64,000 bases of DNA from Sphingopyxis sp. Root154 (GTDB lineage Bacteria > Pseudomonadota > Alphaproteobacteria > Sphingomonadales > Sphingomonadaceae). The stretch's first letter is position 1; each line of letters opens with the position of its first letter. The DNA lies in assembly GCF_001427105.1 (NCBI RefSeq), contig NZ_LMGI01000002.1:1530651-1594650 (forward strand), read 5' to 3'. Position numbers and translations under genes: made by a program. Of the stretch, positions 32,637-41,266 are shown in pieces. The notes below the pieces were generated by a model. It made no database searches. It saw only the letters and a program-made list of their open reading frames with translations, and was not told where the DNA came from.

Positions 32637-35114
32637 CTAGAAACGGTAAGTACCCCCGACGGCGAATTCGCGGCCGCGGTCCACCGTTGCAAATATGTCG
32701 CCCACGGCGCCGCCAGGCTTTGCCCCGCCGAAAAAGGAAATATACTTGTTCGTGATATTTCTTGCGGCGAGGGTGATTTCCCAACGATTCATATCGCCAA
32801 ACACGCGAGCGGTCAGATCGACCTTCGCGAACTTTGGTTGGACGGCGTTCGGGTCATTGTCGTCGGAAAGAAAATATCTCGACGAATATCTAACATCTGC
32901 CCCAAGCTCCAAGTTCAGAGCGGAGGAGATGGGGCTGGTGTGAAGAACACCGGCATTGAACGTCACGCGTGGAGCGCGCGATAGACGCTGTCCACTCAGG
33001 TCCTGCGCGCGAACGGAGCTACCCGGCGGGGCAACACAACCCTCGCTGACCGCTTGCCCGTTGTAGCATGCCCCACCTGGAAAATTATCGTAGCGTGCAT
33101 CATTGAAGTTTGCAGCTAGGCGCAGTCGGAAAGCATCAGTGAAGCGATAGCTGGTATCGACTTCAACTCCTTTGACGGTGGCCGAGGCAGCATTGCGAAC
33201 GAGAAAAGACGTCGTCGCAAGATCAAGAGTGGTGCGCTGGAGCTCCGAATATTTATAGTAATAGGCATTGATATCGAACTTGAAGTTGCCTCCGACCATT
33301 TCGGTCTTGTAACCGATCTCACCCCCGCGCGCCTTTTCCGACTGAAAGGTCAGATTTGGAATCGTATCGCTGCGAAGAATTACGATTGTCGTTGAGATAC
33401 CCCCTGTCTTGTATCCCGTCTTATAGGCGGCATATAAGGTCTGGTTCCTGCTCGGTTTGTAGCTGATCGTGAATTCAGGAGAAAGGTTGTTGTCGCTATA
33501 CTCCCCCGACAAAGCATCGCTCTCCGGGCGAAACTGAGCAGATACGATGTTCTGAGCTCCGGGCAACCGATATTGATTGACGAAGAGATTCACCAGTTCG
33601 ACGTGCTGATCGATCTGCGTGTAGCGTGCTCCCGCGGTCAGTTCGATTTCTGGAATTGGCTTCAGTATGGCTTGTAGGAAGCCTGACTTGGTGTCGGTCT
33701 TGGCCGTTGGCGAAGCCCAAACCTGGGGATCCCAATCGTTGCGCGGATCAGGGCCGAAGACACTCACGCTACGTGAAAGCGCAAAGGGATTCCGCCAACT
33801 ATGTTCATAGAAGGCACCGCCAGCAAAATTGACGATGCCATCCAAATTTGTCAGGAACCGAAGTTCCTGCGAGAAAATTCGGTTCTTCTCTCCGTTAATT
33901 CCCCCAAAACGAGCGAAGCTATCGAACGATACGTTGGAAAATCCGACCGCGCTTAGATCGAAATAGCCGGTAAGTGAGGTCAGCTTGATCCAATCAGCAT
34001 CATAGTTGAGCTGCAGTGACGGAAGCCAAATCCTGTTCTCAGTGAACGGGCCGGCGCGCTCAGTGAGATAAGGATATTTGTCCGTCGCGAGGGCGCTGTA
34101 GAAGCCAGAGGAGCGATAGCGGTCCGCCTTGCAGTCACCATATGGATCCTGGAACCCGAGCGTCGTGCCGCTGGTCCTACCGGGCGCGCAGCCGATAACT
34201 TGCTGCTGCGCCGTCAACTCGTTGTCGTGGAATTTCACATATAGAAGCTTGATGGTCGCGTCGAAGTCGCCTGCAGCCGTTTCATATGCGAGAGTAAGCC
34301 TTCCAGTAAGATTCGACGCCTCTGGGGTACGTGTGTTGCCCACCGCTCCCGGAAGCGGCATGGACGGGTCGAACGGGTTCGCCAAGGCCCTCGCACGATT
34401 GACGAAATAGCCGTCCATCTGCGAGTAGCGCACCGCGAGTCGCGCCCCGAATCCTCCTCCGATTGGTCCGCCGAACGCACCTTCTAGGATGCGTTCGCGA
34501 GCAATGAGCTCATACCCCCCGCGCGCATAGCCTTCCCACTGCGCGCCGGGGCCGACGCTGCGCATCGAGATGACGCCGGCAGGGCTGTTCTTTCCGAAGA
34601 ACAAGGCTTGCGGTCCCTTGAGGACTTCGACCTGCTCGAGATCGAAAAACTCTGCCCGCGTGATGTAGCCGCGCGTGATCGTAATGCCGTCGAGGTTGAT
34701 GCCTACCGAGGACTCGAAGGCCGAATTTGAGGGCGACGACGCAACGCCGCGCAGCGAAATCAAACCGCCGCTGCCGGACGAGTTTTTTGCGATAACAACG
34801 CTCGGGACCAGATTGCCGATACGGGTCAAATCATTGGCGCCCGAACGCAGAAGCTCCTCGCCGCCGATAGCGGTAATTGCTACCGGCACATCCAGTTGTC
34901 GGTCCGAACGGAGGCGCGCGGTGACGACGATTTCTGCCTCCGCTGCCGTGGAGGTGGCCGGCTCAATCTCGGCCGACTGCGGCGCGGCCGCTTTGCCGTC
35001 CGCCTGCATTGCAAATGCTGAATGCGAATGGCTCATAAAAGCAATGACGCTGGCTGCCCCGAGCCACGCATGAATGAATTTAGGTGTGACCGGCGGCGTA
35101 CCGAATCGCATCAT
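32637..35114 (-). CDS. TonB-dependent receptor
   Basis: An 825-aa outer-membrane receptor with a signal peptide ending near AFAMQA, a TonB box EIVVTARLR at about residues 60-68, a plug (VEVLKGPQALFFGKNSPAGV) and a C-terminal barrel ending GGTYRF. The plug matches the sphingomonad group used for hydrophobic or aromatic substrates. It leads the minus-strand catabolic operon that runs to the thiolase at 25941. A promoter motif shared with other units of the cluster lies 17 bp upstream of the ATG. The imported compound is unknown. Confidence 0.94.
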   Translation of the reverse strand: MMRFGTPPVTPKFIHAWLGAASVIAFMSHSHSAFAMQADGKAAAPQSAEIEPATSTAAEAEIVVTARLRSDRQLDVPVAITAIGGEELLRSGANDLTRIGNLVPSVVIAKNSSGSGGLISLRGVASSPSNSAFESSVGINLDGITITRGYITRAEFFDLEQVEVLKGPQALFFGKNSPAGVISMRSVGPGAQWEGYARGGYELIARERILEGAFGGPIGGGFGARLAVRYSQMDGYFVNRARALANPFDPSMPLPGAVGNTRTPEASNLTGRLTLAYETAAGDFDATIKLLYVKFHDNELTAQQQVIGCAPGRTSGTTLGFQDPYGDCKADRYRSSGFYSALATDKYPYLTERAGPFTENRIWLPSLQLNYDADWIKLTSLTGYFDLSAVGFSNVSFDSFARFGGINGEKNRIFSQELRFLTNLDGIVNFAGGAFYEHSWRNPFALSRSVSVFGPDPRNDWDPQVWASPTAKTDTKSGFLQAILKPIPEIELTAGARYTQIDQHVELVNLFVNQYRLPGAQNIVSAQFRPESDALSGEYSDNNLSPEFTISYKPSRNQTLYAAYKTGYKTGGISTTIVILRSDTIPNLTFQSEKARGGEIGYKTEMVGGNFKFDINAYYYKYSELQRTTLDLATTSFLVRNAASATVKGVEVDTSYRFTDAFRLRLAANFNDARYDNFPGGACYNGQAVSEGCVAPPGSSVRAQDLSGQRLSRAPRVTFNAGVLHTSPISSALNLELGADVRYSSRYFLSDDNDPNAVQPKFAKVDLTARVFGDMNRWEITLAARNITNKYISFFGGAKPGGAVGDIFATVDRGREFAVGGTYRF

Positions 35115-35130
35115 ATCCTCCCCAGAATAT

Positions 35131-35145
35131 TATCTTGTGCACTAT
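35131..35145 (-). promoter_or_regulatory. Cluster-wide 15-bp motif before the receptor operon
   Basis: TATCTTGTGCACTAT on the plus strand matches the TATAGCACGCACTAT motif of the tetR/E2 intergenic region at 9 of 15 positions, including all of GCACTAT. It overlaps the likely -10 region (minus-strand GATAAT) of the receptor gene, as expected for a repressor site. Confidence 0.45.
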
Positions 35146-35506
35146 TTTTGTAGTGGCGCAGAATTAGGGGCGCAAGCCATTTATAGCACGGATGCTATTT
35201 TCATGGTGGTGGGCGATGAGATTTGGCAAATTGCAGAAATGAACTGGTGGCAATTCGCGCGTGCAAGGGGGCCATGCAGCACGGTGCCGCTGGCGCGCTC
35301 CCTCCGCGGACATGTTTGTATTCGATACATGGCCGCACCGCGCCCGGAATGACAGCGGGCGGCGGGTGAATTGTGGCGAGCGACGGAATGATCGGCTCGG
35401 GAAGGCCATGTTCTCGTGACGTCGCAGCCCGGTGAGACGACTAGAATGTCATGCGCAAATTCGAGTACGTTCGGCTGGTGCTCGCGGCAAAGCCGCTACG
35501 CAACGC
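35146..35506. other. Gap upstream of the receptor operon, no gene recognised
   Basis: About 360 bp between the receptor promoter and the convergent end of the MDR gene. The AT-rich left part belongs to the promoter region; the remainder has no frame with family resemblance on either strand. Confidence 0.5.
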
Positions 35507-36454
35507 TTACCGCAGGGGCTCCACAATGAGAAGCGCGCACCGTGTGCCGGGCGTACTTTCGACTTCGAGCACCGCTTCGTTTGTCTGCTCGACAGTATAA
35601 CGCTTGCCGATCAAGTCAGGCAGGTTGAACCGACCCCCGGCGATCCACGCCCCGAGTGTAGCAATCGCCTTATCTGTGGCCGCCACGGAGATGAGTTCCC
35701 GATCCGACAGGCTGACGATCCGGGTTCCCCCGAAAGCGATCGAAAGGTCGCCGAGATCCTCGACGCGCGTCCGGCAGTCGAACAGGAGATCGACGGTCTG
35801 CTCGGCGTCCAGCTCTTCGATCGTCACGATCTTGCCGACGTTGATCTCTTTCGCCGAGGCGGAACTTCCACGGGCGACGAAACGAATGATATCCTCGCTT
35901 CCCGCAGCCCGGCATGCAAGCGCCATCGCCGTGGCCTGCGGACCGCCCCCCAAAATGCCAATCCGCGTTTCGGCCGAGACCTGCGCAGCCACAACAGCCG
36001 CCGCAGCGCGCGCGCACGTCTCGCCCATGATCGCCAATTCGTTGCGATCCGCGACGAGGTCGGCCACCACTGGAGTCGCCAAGCGCTCGTCGACGACGAC
36101 ATCAGTTGCCCAGCTTCCGATCCCAGCATCGAGACCCAACGCGTCGCCGTCGAGACGGCGATCTGCAAACGGTTCCGCCGCGACCAATCGTCGCCCGATG
36201 ACAACAACGTCTCCCACCCGAACACGCGACACCTTGCTGCCAATGGCGGTCACGATACCCGAAGCCTCGACGCCTGGGACCAAGGGATTCCAAGCAGGAT
36301 CGTCGGCCTGTTGGACGAGGCCGACTTCGCGTGGTGAAATGACCGCAGCATAGAGCTGGACCGCGACCTCGCCCTGCTCGGGCGCCGGAAGCGAAAGCTC
36401 GCGAACCGCGAGATAGCCATATCGCTGTAGTGCTACGACAAGCCCCCGGGCCAT
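35507..36454 (-). CDS. MDR-family alcohol dehydrogenase/quinone-reductase-like protein
   Basis: A 315-aa medium-chain dehydrogenase relative. The GroES-like N-terminal half has GVEASGIVTAIGSKVSRVRVGDVVV; the Rossmann part has GILGGGPQATAMALACRAAG. The catalytic-zinc Cys and the structural four-Cys lobe are not seen, pointing to the zinc-free branch (quinone oxidoreductase/enoyl reductase). It is co-directional with the Rieske-less oxygenase gene, whose TGA overlaps its ATG by one base. It may reduce or oxidise the oxygenase product or feed electrons; neither is shown by sequence. Confidence 0.8.
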   Translation of the reverse strand: MARGLVVALQRYGYLAVRELSLPAPEQGEVAVQLYAAVISPREVGLVQQADDPAWNPLVPGVEASGIVTAIGSKVSRVRVGDVVVIGRRLVAAEPFADRRLDGDALGLDAGIGSWATDVVVDERLATPVVADLVADRNELAIMGETCARAAAAVVAAQVSAETRIGILGGGPQATAMALACRAAGSEDIIRFVARGSSASAKEINVGKIVTIEELDAEQTVDLLFDCRTRVEDLGDLSIAFGGTRIVSLSDRELISVAATDKAIATLGAWIAGGRFNLPDLIGKRYTVEQTNEAVLEVESTPGTRCALLIVEPLR

Positions 36455-37872
36455 CACTGGTCCACGACATAGCGCTCGAGCAACTGCTCGACGCGAAGGG
36501 TTCCGGGAATATTGTCGATCCCGATCAACTGGTCGAGAACCTCCGCCGAATTGTAGAGGCGGCGCTCGTTGTAACCGAGATGTAACCCGGGAAGACCGGG
36601 CGAGGACAGCGACATGAACATCGGCTCCATGTTGCGCACATCCTCTTCCATGATCTGCATCGGCGTCGTCAGCACAGCCTTGCGCATGGCCTCGATCGCC
36701 GGCGTATCCTCCCCCCAGTCGGGCACGAACGACGTCCATTCGAAGAATGTGTGGGATGGATCGACCGGCCAGGCGGCCAGCATCGGGAGGCCGCGCGCCG
36801 ACGTCGGTGTCGTGGCATTGGGGAAAAGACTGTAGGTCAGCACCGCACCATTCACGATTGGCGCGACTGTTTCGATAATGGGCGTGCCCGTACCGATCAG
36901 CGAGTCGCGTGCTGCGTCTGCAGCCGATTCCCAATCGGTCGGTCCGCTCATTCCCATGACCGTCTGCTGCCGCTTGGCAAAGGGCGTGACCATGCGCGAA
37001 TGACCATGGGGAAAGAGCGTATGCGTCACGCCGCGCTGGTCGAGCGAGACGACTCCCTCGTGATGATGGATGTGCTTGAAGTGGTAGACCTCCTGGAACG
37101 CCTCGACCGCGACTTTCCAATTGGTCCGCAGCAGAACGGTCGCGCGCGAGAACATGCGAAGATTCTCGCAGCGATATTGCTCCATCTGTTCCGCCACCGG
37201 GCCTAGCCATTCGATCAGCGGTGTCGCGGCCTTGTCGCGGTTCACGAAGATGAATCCGCCCCAGACCTCGCATCGATATTCGATCAGTTGGCGGTCGCGG
37301 TGTGGAATGCTATCGACTATCTGGCCATCGGGAACAGCGACGAGTCGCCCGTCGAGATCGTAGGTCCACCCCTTTCGCTGGCACTGCAACCTGCCGCCGG
37401 GAAGCTGGCGAGCCGGAAAATCGACCTGCATGAACATGCGACCGGGCGCATCGAACGGCATTTCATTCAGCAGTCCGCTATCGTCGGCATAAGGGACGAG
37501 CGGCGCGTCGTTGGGGCTTTGATTGAGAAACGCGCGCAAAGCACCCGCCGTATCGCGAACGAGCAGGATCGGCGGACCGCTATAATCCCATAGCTGAAAG
37601 TCGCCTGGTCGGGGCAGCTGTTCGGCACGGCCGGCGTAAAGCCAGACCTTCGGCCACATATGCTGCTGTTCGAGATCATAAAAAATCTGGCTGGTGTACC
37701 GGCCAGCGGGAATGTCTGGCAGTTGTGGAAACCCGTCCGGCAAGCCCTCGCGTTCGATTTCCCAAAGTATTTCCTGCTTTATTCGATCCATCAGTGCCGC
37801 TTGCATCCGATCCACTCCAGCCATTTTTTCGCTTAGATGGCGAGCATCGCTCGCCTCGGCTGGAAAGCCCAT
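36454..37872 (-). CDS. Ring-hydroxylating-oxygenase alpha-like protein lacking the Rieske cluster ligands
   Basis: A 472-aa relative of Rieske non-heme iron oxygenase alpha subunits. The Rieske domain fold is recognisable, but CxH reads SPN (S119, N121) and CxxH reads CQRK (C164, K167), so three of four [2Fe-2S] ligands are gone. The catalytic domain keeps the mononuclear iron motif: E261, H264 and H269 in EVYHFKHIH after NWKVAVEAFQ, and a late MEEDVRNME with the third carboxylate. It would need electrons from a Rieske centre on another protein. The divergent neighbour at 37980 has the opposite defect. The start is ATG 37872 (TTG 37878 possible). Confidence 0.9.
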   Translation of the reverse strand: MGFPAEASDARHLSEKMAGVDRMQAALMDRIKQEILWEIEREGLPDGFPQLPDIPAGRYTSQIFYDLEQQHMWPKVWLYAGRAEQLPRPGDFQLWDYSGPPILLVRDTAGALRAFLNQSPNDAPLVPYADDSGLLNEMPFDAPGRMFMQVDFPARQLPGGRLQCQRKGWTYDLDGRLVAVPDGQIVDSIPHRDRQLIEYRCEVWGGFIFVNRDKAATPLIEWLGPVAEQMEQYRCENLRMFSRATVLLRTNWKVAVEAFQEVYHFKHIHHHEGVVSLDQRGVTHTLFPHGHSRMVTPFAKRQQTVMGMSGPTDWESAADAARDSLIGTGTPIIETVAPIVNGAVLTYSLFPNATTPTSARGLPMLAAWPVDPSHTFFEWTSFVPDWGEDTPAIEAMRKAVLTTPMQIMEEDVRNMEPMFMSLSSPGLPGLHLGYNERRLYNSAEVLDQLIGIDNIPGTLRVEQLLERYVVDQ

Positions 37873-37883
37873 AGCCAAAAAGG

Positions 37884-37898
37884 GGAATGCGTGCTAGA
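37884..37898. promoter_or_regulatory. Cluster-wide 15-bp motif between divergent oxygenase genes
   Basis: The minus strand reads TCTAGCACGCATTCC, matching TATAGCACGCACTAT at 11 of 15 positions including TAGCACGCA. It lies 12 bp before one oxygenase ATG and about 80 bp before the preferred start of the other, a suitable place to control both. Confidence 0.45.
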
Positions 37899-37979
37899 GT
37901 TTTGAAGAATTATTCAGTCGGGGGCGTGACTCGTGCAGTCGAGCGCCCCCTTGTGCGGGAGTGGAACAGCTTGTCGGCC

Positions 37980-38885
37980 ATGGCCATGTCAGAAGGCGGC
38001 GCATCGGACGCGCCAGCCCGGATCGATCCGTCGTCTTACTTCGAATCATCGATCTATATAGCGGAACTAAAAGGGATTTTCTCCAAGACATGGCTTCCAG
38101 TCGGCCGCGTAGAGGAATTGCCGGACCTAGGAAGCTATTTCACATGGGAGCGGACCCGTATCCCGACAGTGATCGTCCGCTCGGTCGATCGGCAGATTCG
38201 CGGATTCTATAACAGCTGCCGTCATCGCGGCGCGCCGGTCGTGCGAACCCCGACGGGCCGTGGCCGTGCCTTTCGGTGCCAGTATCACAGCTGGACTTAT
38301 GACACGTTCGGCAAGCTGGTGGGACTTCCCGACGAACGTGACTTCGGGAATTTCAGCCGCTGCGCCTACTCACTCGTTCCGCTTCAGATTGCCGAATTTG
38401 GGGGGTGGGTCTGGATCGACCAGAGCGGCGCCGCCTCTCCCCTTGCCACGGTTCTCGATCGGGGCGACGCGTCAATGGCCGCGATGGAGCAGCATGGCTT
38501 CTCCGCCCGAAAAACATTCAAAGTTCGATCGAACTGGAAGGCTGTGATCGAACGGCTTGGAGCCGGCGACAGCGCGATGGAAGCCGTCGGCGGCATACAT
38601 TGGTGCCTGCCTAATAGTCTTTTTGCGGTCGCCTCCACGCGCTCGGTCCTGCTCGCCGCATGGCCGCTCAACGAACGCGAGACCGAGATTGAGCTCGTGC
38701 TCGCGGCAGCGCCGGAGGATGCAGGCATCTCGCTGGACAGCCTTCACAGTGACCTTCTTCCGCTCCTTGACAATATTGCCGGAAGCGGAACGGAAATCAG
38801 CGGAGACAACCAACAAGCGGAACAATTGGCAGCGCTATGGTCACATCACATGGGGCCGGTTGCGCAGGCTGCGGATGCCATCTGA
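37980..38885 (+). CDS. Rieske [2Fe-2S] protein, oxygenase alpha-like but lacking the catalytic iron site
   Basis: About 301 aa, shorter than normal alpha subunits (400-460). The Rieske motif is perfect: C80 and H82 in SCRHRGAPV, C100 and H103 in CQYHSWTYD. After the conserved NWK (about residue 185), where alpha subunits have YH-x4-H, the sequence runs AVIERLGAGDSAMEAVGG and contains no such histidine pair, so the mononuclear iron is lost. It looks like an electron-carrying partner. ATG 37980 or 37986 is preferred to 37887, because the earlier ATG overlaps the shared regulatory motif and has no spaced ribosome site. The stop overlaps the next gene. Confidence 0.88.
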   Translation: MAMSEGGASDAPARIDPSSYFESSIYIAELKGIFSKTWLPVGRVEELPDLGSYFTWERTRIPTVIVRSVDRQIRGFYNSCRHRGAPVVRTPTGRGRAFRCQYHSWTYDTFGKLVGLPDERDFGNFSRCAYSLVPLQIAEFGGWVWIDQSGAASPLATVLDRGDASMAAMEQHGFSARKTFKVRSNWKAVIERLGAGDSAMEAVGGIHWCLPNSLFAVASTRSVLLAAWPLNERETEIELVLAAAPEDAGISLDSLHSDLLPLLDNIAGSGTEISGDNQQAEQLAALWSHHMGPVAQAADAI

Positions 38886-39498
38886 GAAAACCGGCCGGCA
38901 AACGGCCTCCTGTCTCGGGCTTCTGAAATTCTGGGACGGCGCCTCCGCAGGGGCGGCAGGCATTCCCGTGCCGCGTGATCTGCGCGCTGCCTTTGATACT
39001 GCCGTCGATCTTTCCGAATGCCACGGATATGATGCCGCCGCCGCCGTGCTGTGCATCGCGGCGCGGATGACGGATACGTCCTGGATCGGCCGCGGCATCG
39101 AATTGCGACCGGAGGATACCGATCGGGATGAGCCACCCTCCCTCGACCTTTTGCCGGATGGATGCGCGGTCTCGCTCTGGCGTTGCCACGACGGCTGGCT
39201 GGCGTTGCCCGCGACGGGGCGAACGAGCTGGCGCGACTTCTGCGCGACTTTTCTCAACATCACGGCCTATCGCGAAACAGGCTGGGAGACAGCATGGCGA
39301 ACAGCTTCGGTGAATAGCCTCGCAACGACCGTCCTCGACACGCACAGGGTCGAAGATGCCGTCGGCACCTGTCTGACGTACCAGATACCGGCGACCGCAG
39401 TCACAGGATGGCTCGATGCCGAAGTGGAGTATCCGGCCGGAAATCTCGCAGAAAAACTCGCATGGGCCGCCATCGTTTCCCGGCGCCAGATGGATTGA
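38875..39498 (+). CDS. Unknown protein coupled to the Rieske electron-carrier gene
   Basis: A 207-aa protein I cannot assign. It starts at an ATG inside the last codons of the Rieske gene (11-bp overlap), so translation is coupled. Seen: no signal peptide or membrane segment, several Trp-rich stretches (LKFWDGAS, SLWRCHDGWLAL, TSWRDFCATF) and five scattered Cys without a metal motif. It could be a beta-like or assembly subunit of the split oxygenase or stand in for the missing catalytic-domain surface; both are guesses from position. An SDR gene follows 15 bp downstream in the same operon. Confidence 0.75.
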   Translation: MPSEKTGRQTASCLGLLKFWDGASAGAAGIPVPRDLRAAFDTAVDLSECHGYDAAAAVLCIAARMTDTSWIGRGIELRPEDTDRDEPPSLDLLPDGCAVSLWRCHDGWLALPATGRTSWRDFCATFLNITAYRETGWETAWRTASVNSLATTVLDTHRVEDAVGTCLTYQIPATAVTGWLDAEVEYPAGNLAEKLAWAAIVSRRQMD

Positions 39499-39513
39499 AA
39501 CAGGAGAAATCAA

Positions 39514-40284
39514 ATGACGCAAGTGCGCGAAATTGCAGGACGGACGCTTCTCGTCACCGGAGCGAACCGCGGCCTTGGCGCCGCGCTTGTGGAGCATGCG
39601 CTCGAACTGGGGGCCGGGAAGGTCTATGCTGGCGTGCGCGATGTCTCGAGCCTTGCCGACCGATATGCCGCGCATGGCGACCGCGTGGTGCCGGTTACGC
39701 TCGACGTCACGAACGACGAACAGGTGGCCCGGGCGGCGGAAACGCTGACCGACGTCGACATTCTCCTGTCCAATGCCGGAGTGACCTATATGGTCCCGCT
39801 CCTCGAGGCCACGATCGAAGGCGCGCGCCAGACAATGGAGACGAACTATTTCGGGCCGCTCCGGCTGATCAAGGCCTTCGGTCCGGGGCTGGAGGCGCGG
39901 CAAGGCGCTTTGATCTCCATATTGTCGCTCGCCGCGCTCGTACCGGCCCAAGGGGCCGAACTGTACAGCGCCAGCAAGGCGGCCGGCGTGATGCTCGGCC
40001 ACGCGGCATCGCTGGCCTTCCCGAGCGTCGCGGTCTCGCTTTGCTATCCCGGCCTCATGGACACCGAGATGATGCAAAGTTCCGAGCTTCCCAAAACCTC
40101 GCCGCAGGAGATCGCGCGGAACATATTATCCGGCTGGGTGGCAGGGGAAATCGCTATTTTCCCCGATGGCCATGCGCGCTTGCTTCGCGAGGAATATGTC
40201 GCGCGCCCGACCGCGATACTCGATCAGCCCTATTCGATCATGACCGGGGCGCTCATGAAATTCCTAGCCGCAGCAGAAGCCTAA
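39514..40284 (+). CDS. Short-chain dehydrogenase/reductase
   Basis: A 256-aa SDR with TGANRGLG at residues 15-22, SNAGVTYM, a Ser in SILSLAAL and YSASK at about residue 150. It follows the unknown gene by 15 bp, making a plus-strand operon Rieske protein-unknown-SDR, and the SDR probably oxidises the alcohol or diol made by the oxygenase. It ends 21 bp before the convergent E2 acyltransferase gene. The ribosome site AGGAGA lies just before the ATG. Cofactor preference cannot be told. Confidence 0.9.
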   Translation: MTQVREIAGRTLLVTGANRGLGAALVEHALELGAGKVYAGVRDVSSLADRYAAHGDRVVPVTLDVTNDEQVARAAETLTDVDILLSNAGVTYMVPLLEATIEGARQTMETNYFGPLRLIKAFGPGLEARQGALISILSLAALVPAQGAELYSASKAAGVMLGHAASLAFPSVAVSLCYPGLMDTEMMQSSELPKTSPQEIARNILSGWVAGEIAIFPDGHARLLREEYVARPTAILDQPYSIMTGALMKFLAAAEA

Positions 40285-40305
40285 CCGAATAATCTGCCGG
40301 ACCTG

Positions 40306-41076
40306 TCAGACGTCGATCCACTGCGAAGGATTTTCAACGATGTCCTTAAACGCCTGCAGCCACTGGGCGCCGGTCGCGCCGTCAACCGCGCGATGGTCGC
40401 AGGTCAGCGTCGCCGTCATTATCTGCCCGAGCCTCGGGTTGCCGTATTCATCAGGGCAATATTCGCGCTGCGGCGCACCGAGCGAAAGAATGCAGGATTG
40501 CGGCGGATTGAGGATCGAGGAGAATTCGGAAATACCGAACATTCCGAGATTGGAGATCGAAAAGGTTCCGCCGAAATATTCGGCCGGCTGGAGACGCTTG
40601 CGCCGCGCCGCGTCGGCAAGTCGCTTCATGTCGGCCGAAATCTCGGCGATGCTCCGGCTCTCGGCAGCCCGCACGATCGGTGTGATAAGCCCTCCCTCGA
40701 TCGCCACGGCGACCGAAATATCGGCCTGGCGGTGAAGGATGATTCCGTGGCTGGTGTAGGTCACATTCACGCCGGGGAAGCGCGCGATCGCGAGAGCTGC
40801 CGCCTTGATGAAGAGATCGTTGAGCGAGACACGTTCGCCTTCGCCTGCATTGCGGCGCTCGCGTGCATCAAGTAGCGCGTCGGCCGCGATCCGCATCCGG
40901 AGCGGAAAATGGGGGATCTCGGAATAGGCGGCCATGAGGCGGCGGGCGACGGTCTTTCGCACAGCATCGAGTCGCTGAACGCGATAGCTTCCCTCGGCAA
41001 TTCCCTGTTCCTCGAGCTCGCGCCGAAGTTCCTCGCTTGGTTGGAGTTCGGCGGTCGGTTCGGGATGCTGAATCAT
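40306..41076 (-). CDS. Dihydrolipoamide acyltransferase (E2) catalytic core without lipoyl domain
   Basis: A 256-aa protein made almost only of the E2 catalytic domain, ending with the DHRAVDG active-site motif (catalytic His) and preceded by FSISNLGMFG. Normal E2 proteins of 400 or more residues carry N-terminal lipoyl and subunit-binding domains; here only about 40 residues precede the core. A free lipoyl protein is encoded at 46858, so the complex seems to be split over separate genes with E1 alpha/beta at 43904-45873. ATG 41076 has GTGGAG before it (a GTG at 41088 is possible). The divergent gene is tetR. Confidence 0.9.
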   Translation of the reverse strand: MIQHPEPTAELQPSEELRRELEEQGIAEGSYRVQRLDAVRKTVARRLMAAYSEIPHFPLRMRIAADALLDARERRNAGEGERVSLNDLFIKAAALAIARFPGVNVTYTSHGIILHRQADISVAVAIEGGLITPIVRAAESRSIAEISADMKRLADAARRKRLQPAEYFGGTFSISNLGMFGISEFSSILNPPQSCILSLGAPQREYCPDEYGNPRLGQIMTATLTCDHRAVDGATGAQWLQAFKDIVENPSQWIDV

Positions 41077-41105
41077 GTGGCACTCCACTTCGGATCGGGT
41101 CTATC

Positions 41106-41128
41106 AAATAGTATAGCACGCACTATTT
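41106..41128. promoter_or_regulatory. Best copy of the cluster-wide motif, between E2 and tetR
   Basis: A perfect 7-bp inverted repeat AAATAGT-N9-ACTATTT, containing TATAGCACGCACTAT (41112-41126). It lies 29 bp upstream of the E2 ATG and 138 bp upstream of the divergent tetR ATG, where a TetR-family autorepressor site is expected. Confidence 0.65.
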
Positions 41129-41266
41129 TCAATCGAGGTGGCGCACAAGCTCAATTTTCGGTTGCGGATCGAACATTAGACGCGAATGGTAGCGGATGAT
41201 GTAATATTGCACGGCAACCCCGTCCCGCGTGCGCGGGCGACGGGTTTGTCGGGAGGATGGCAGACG

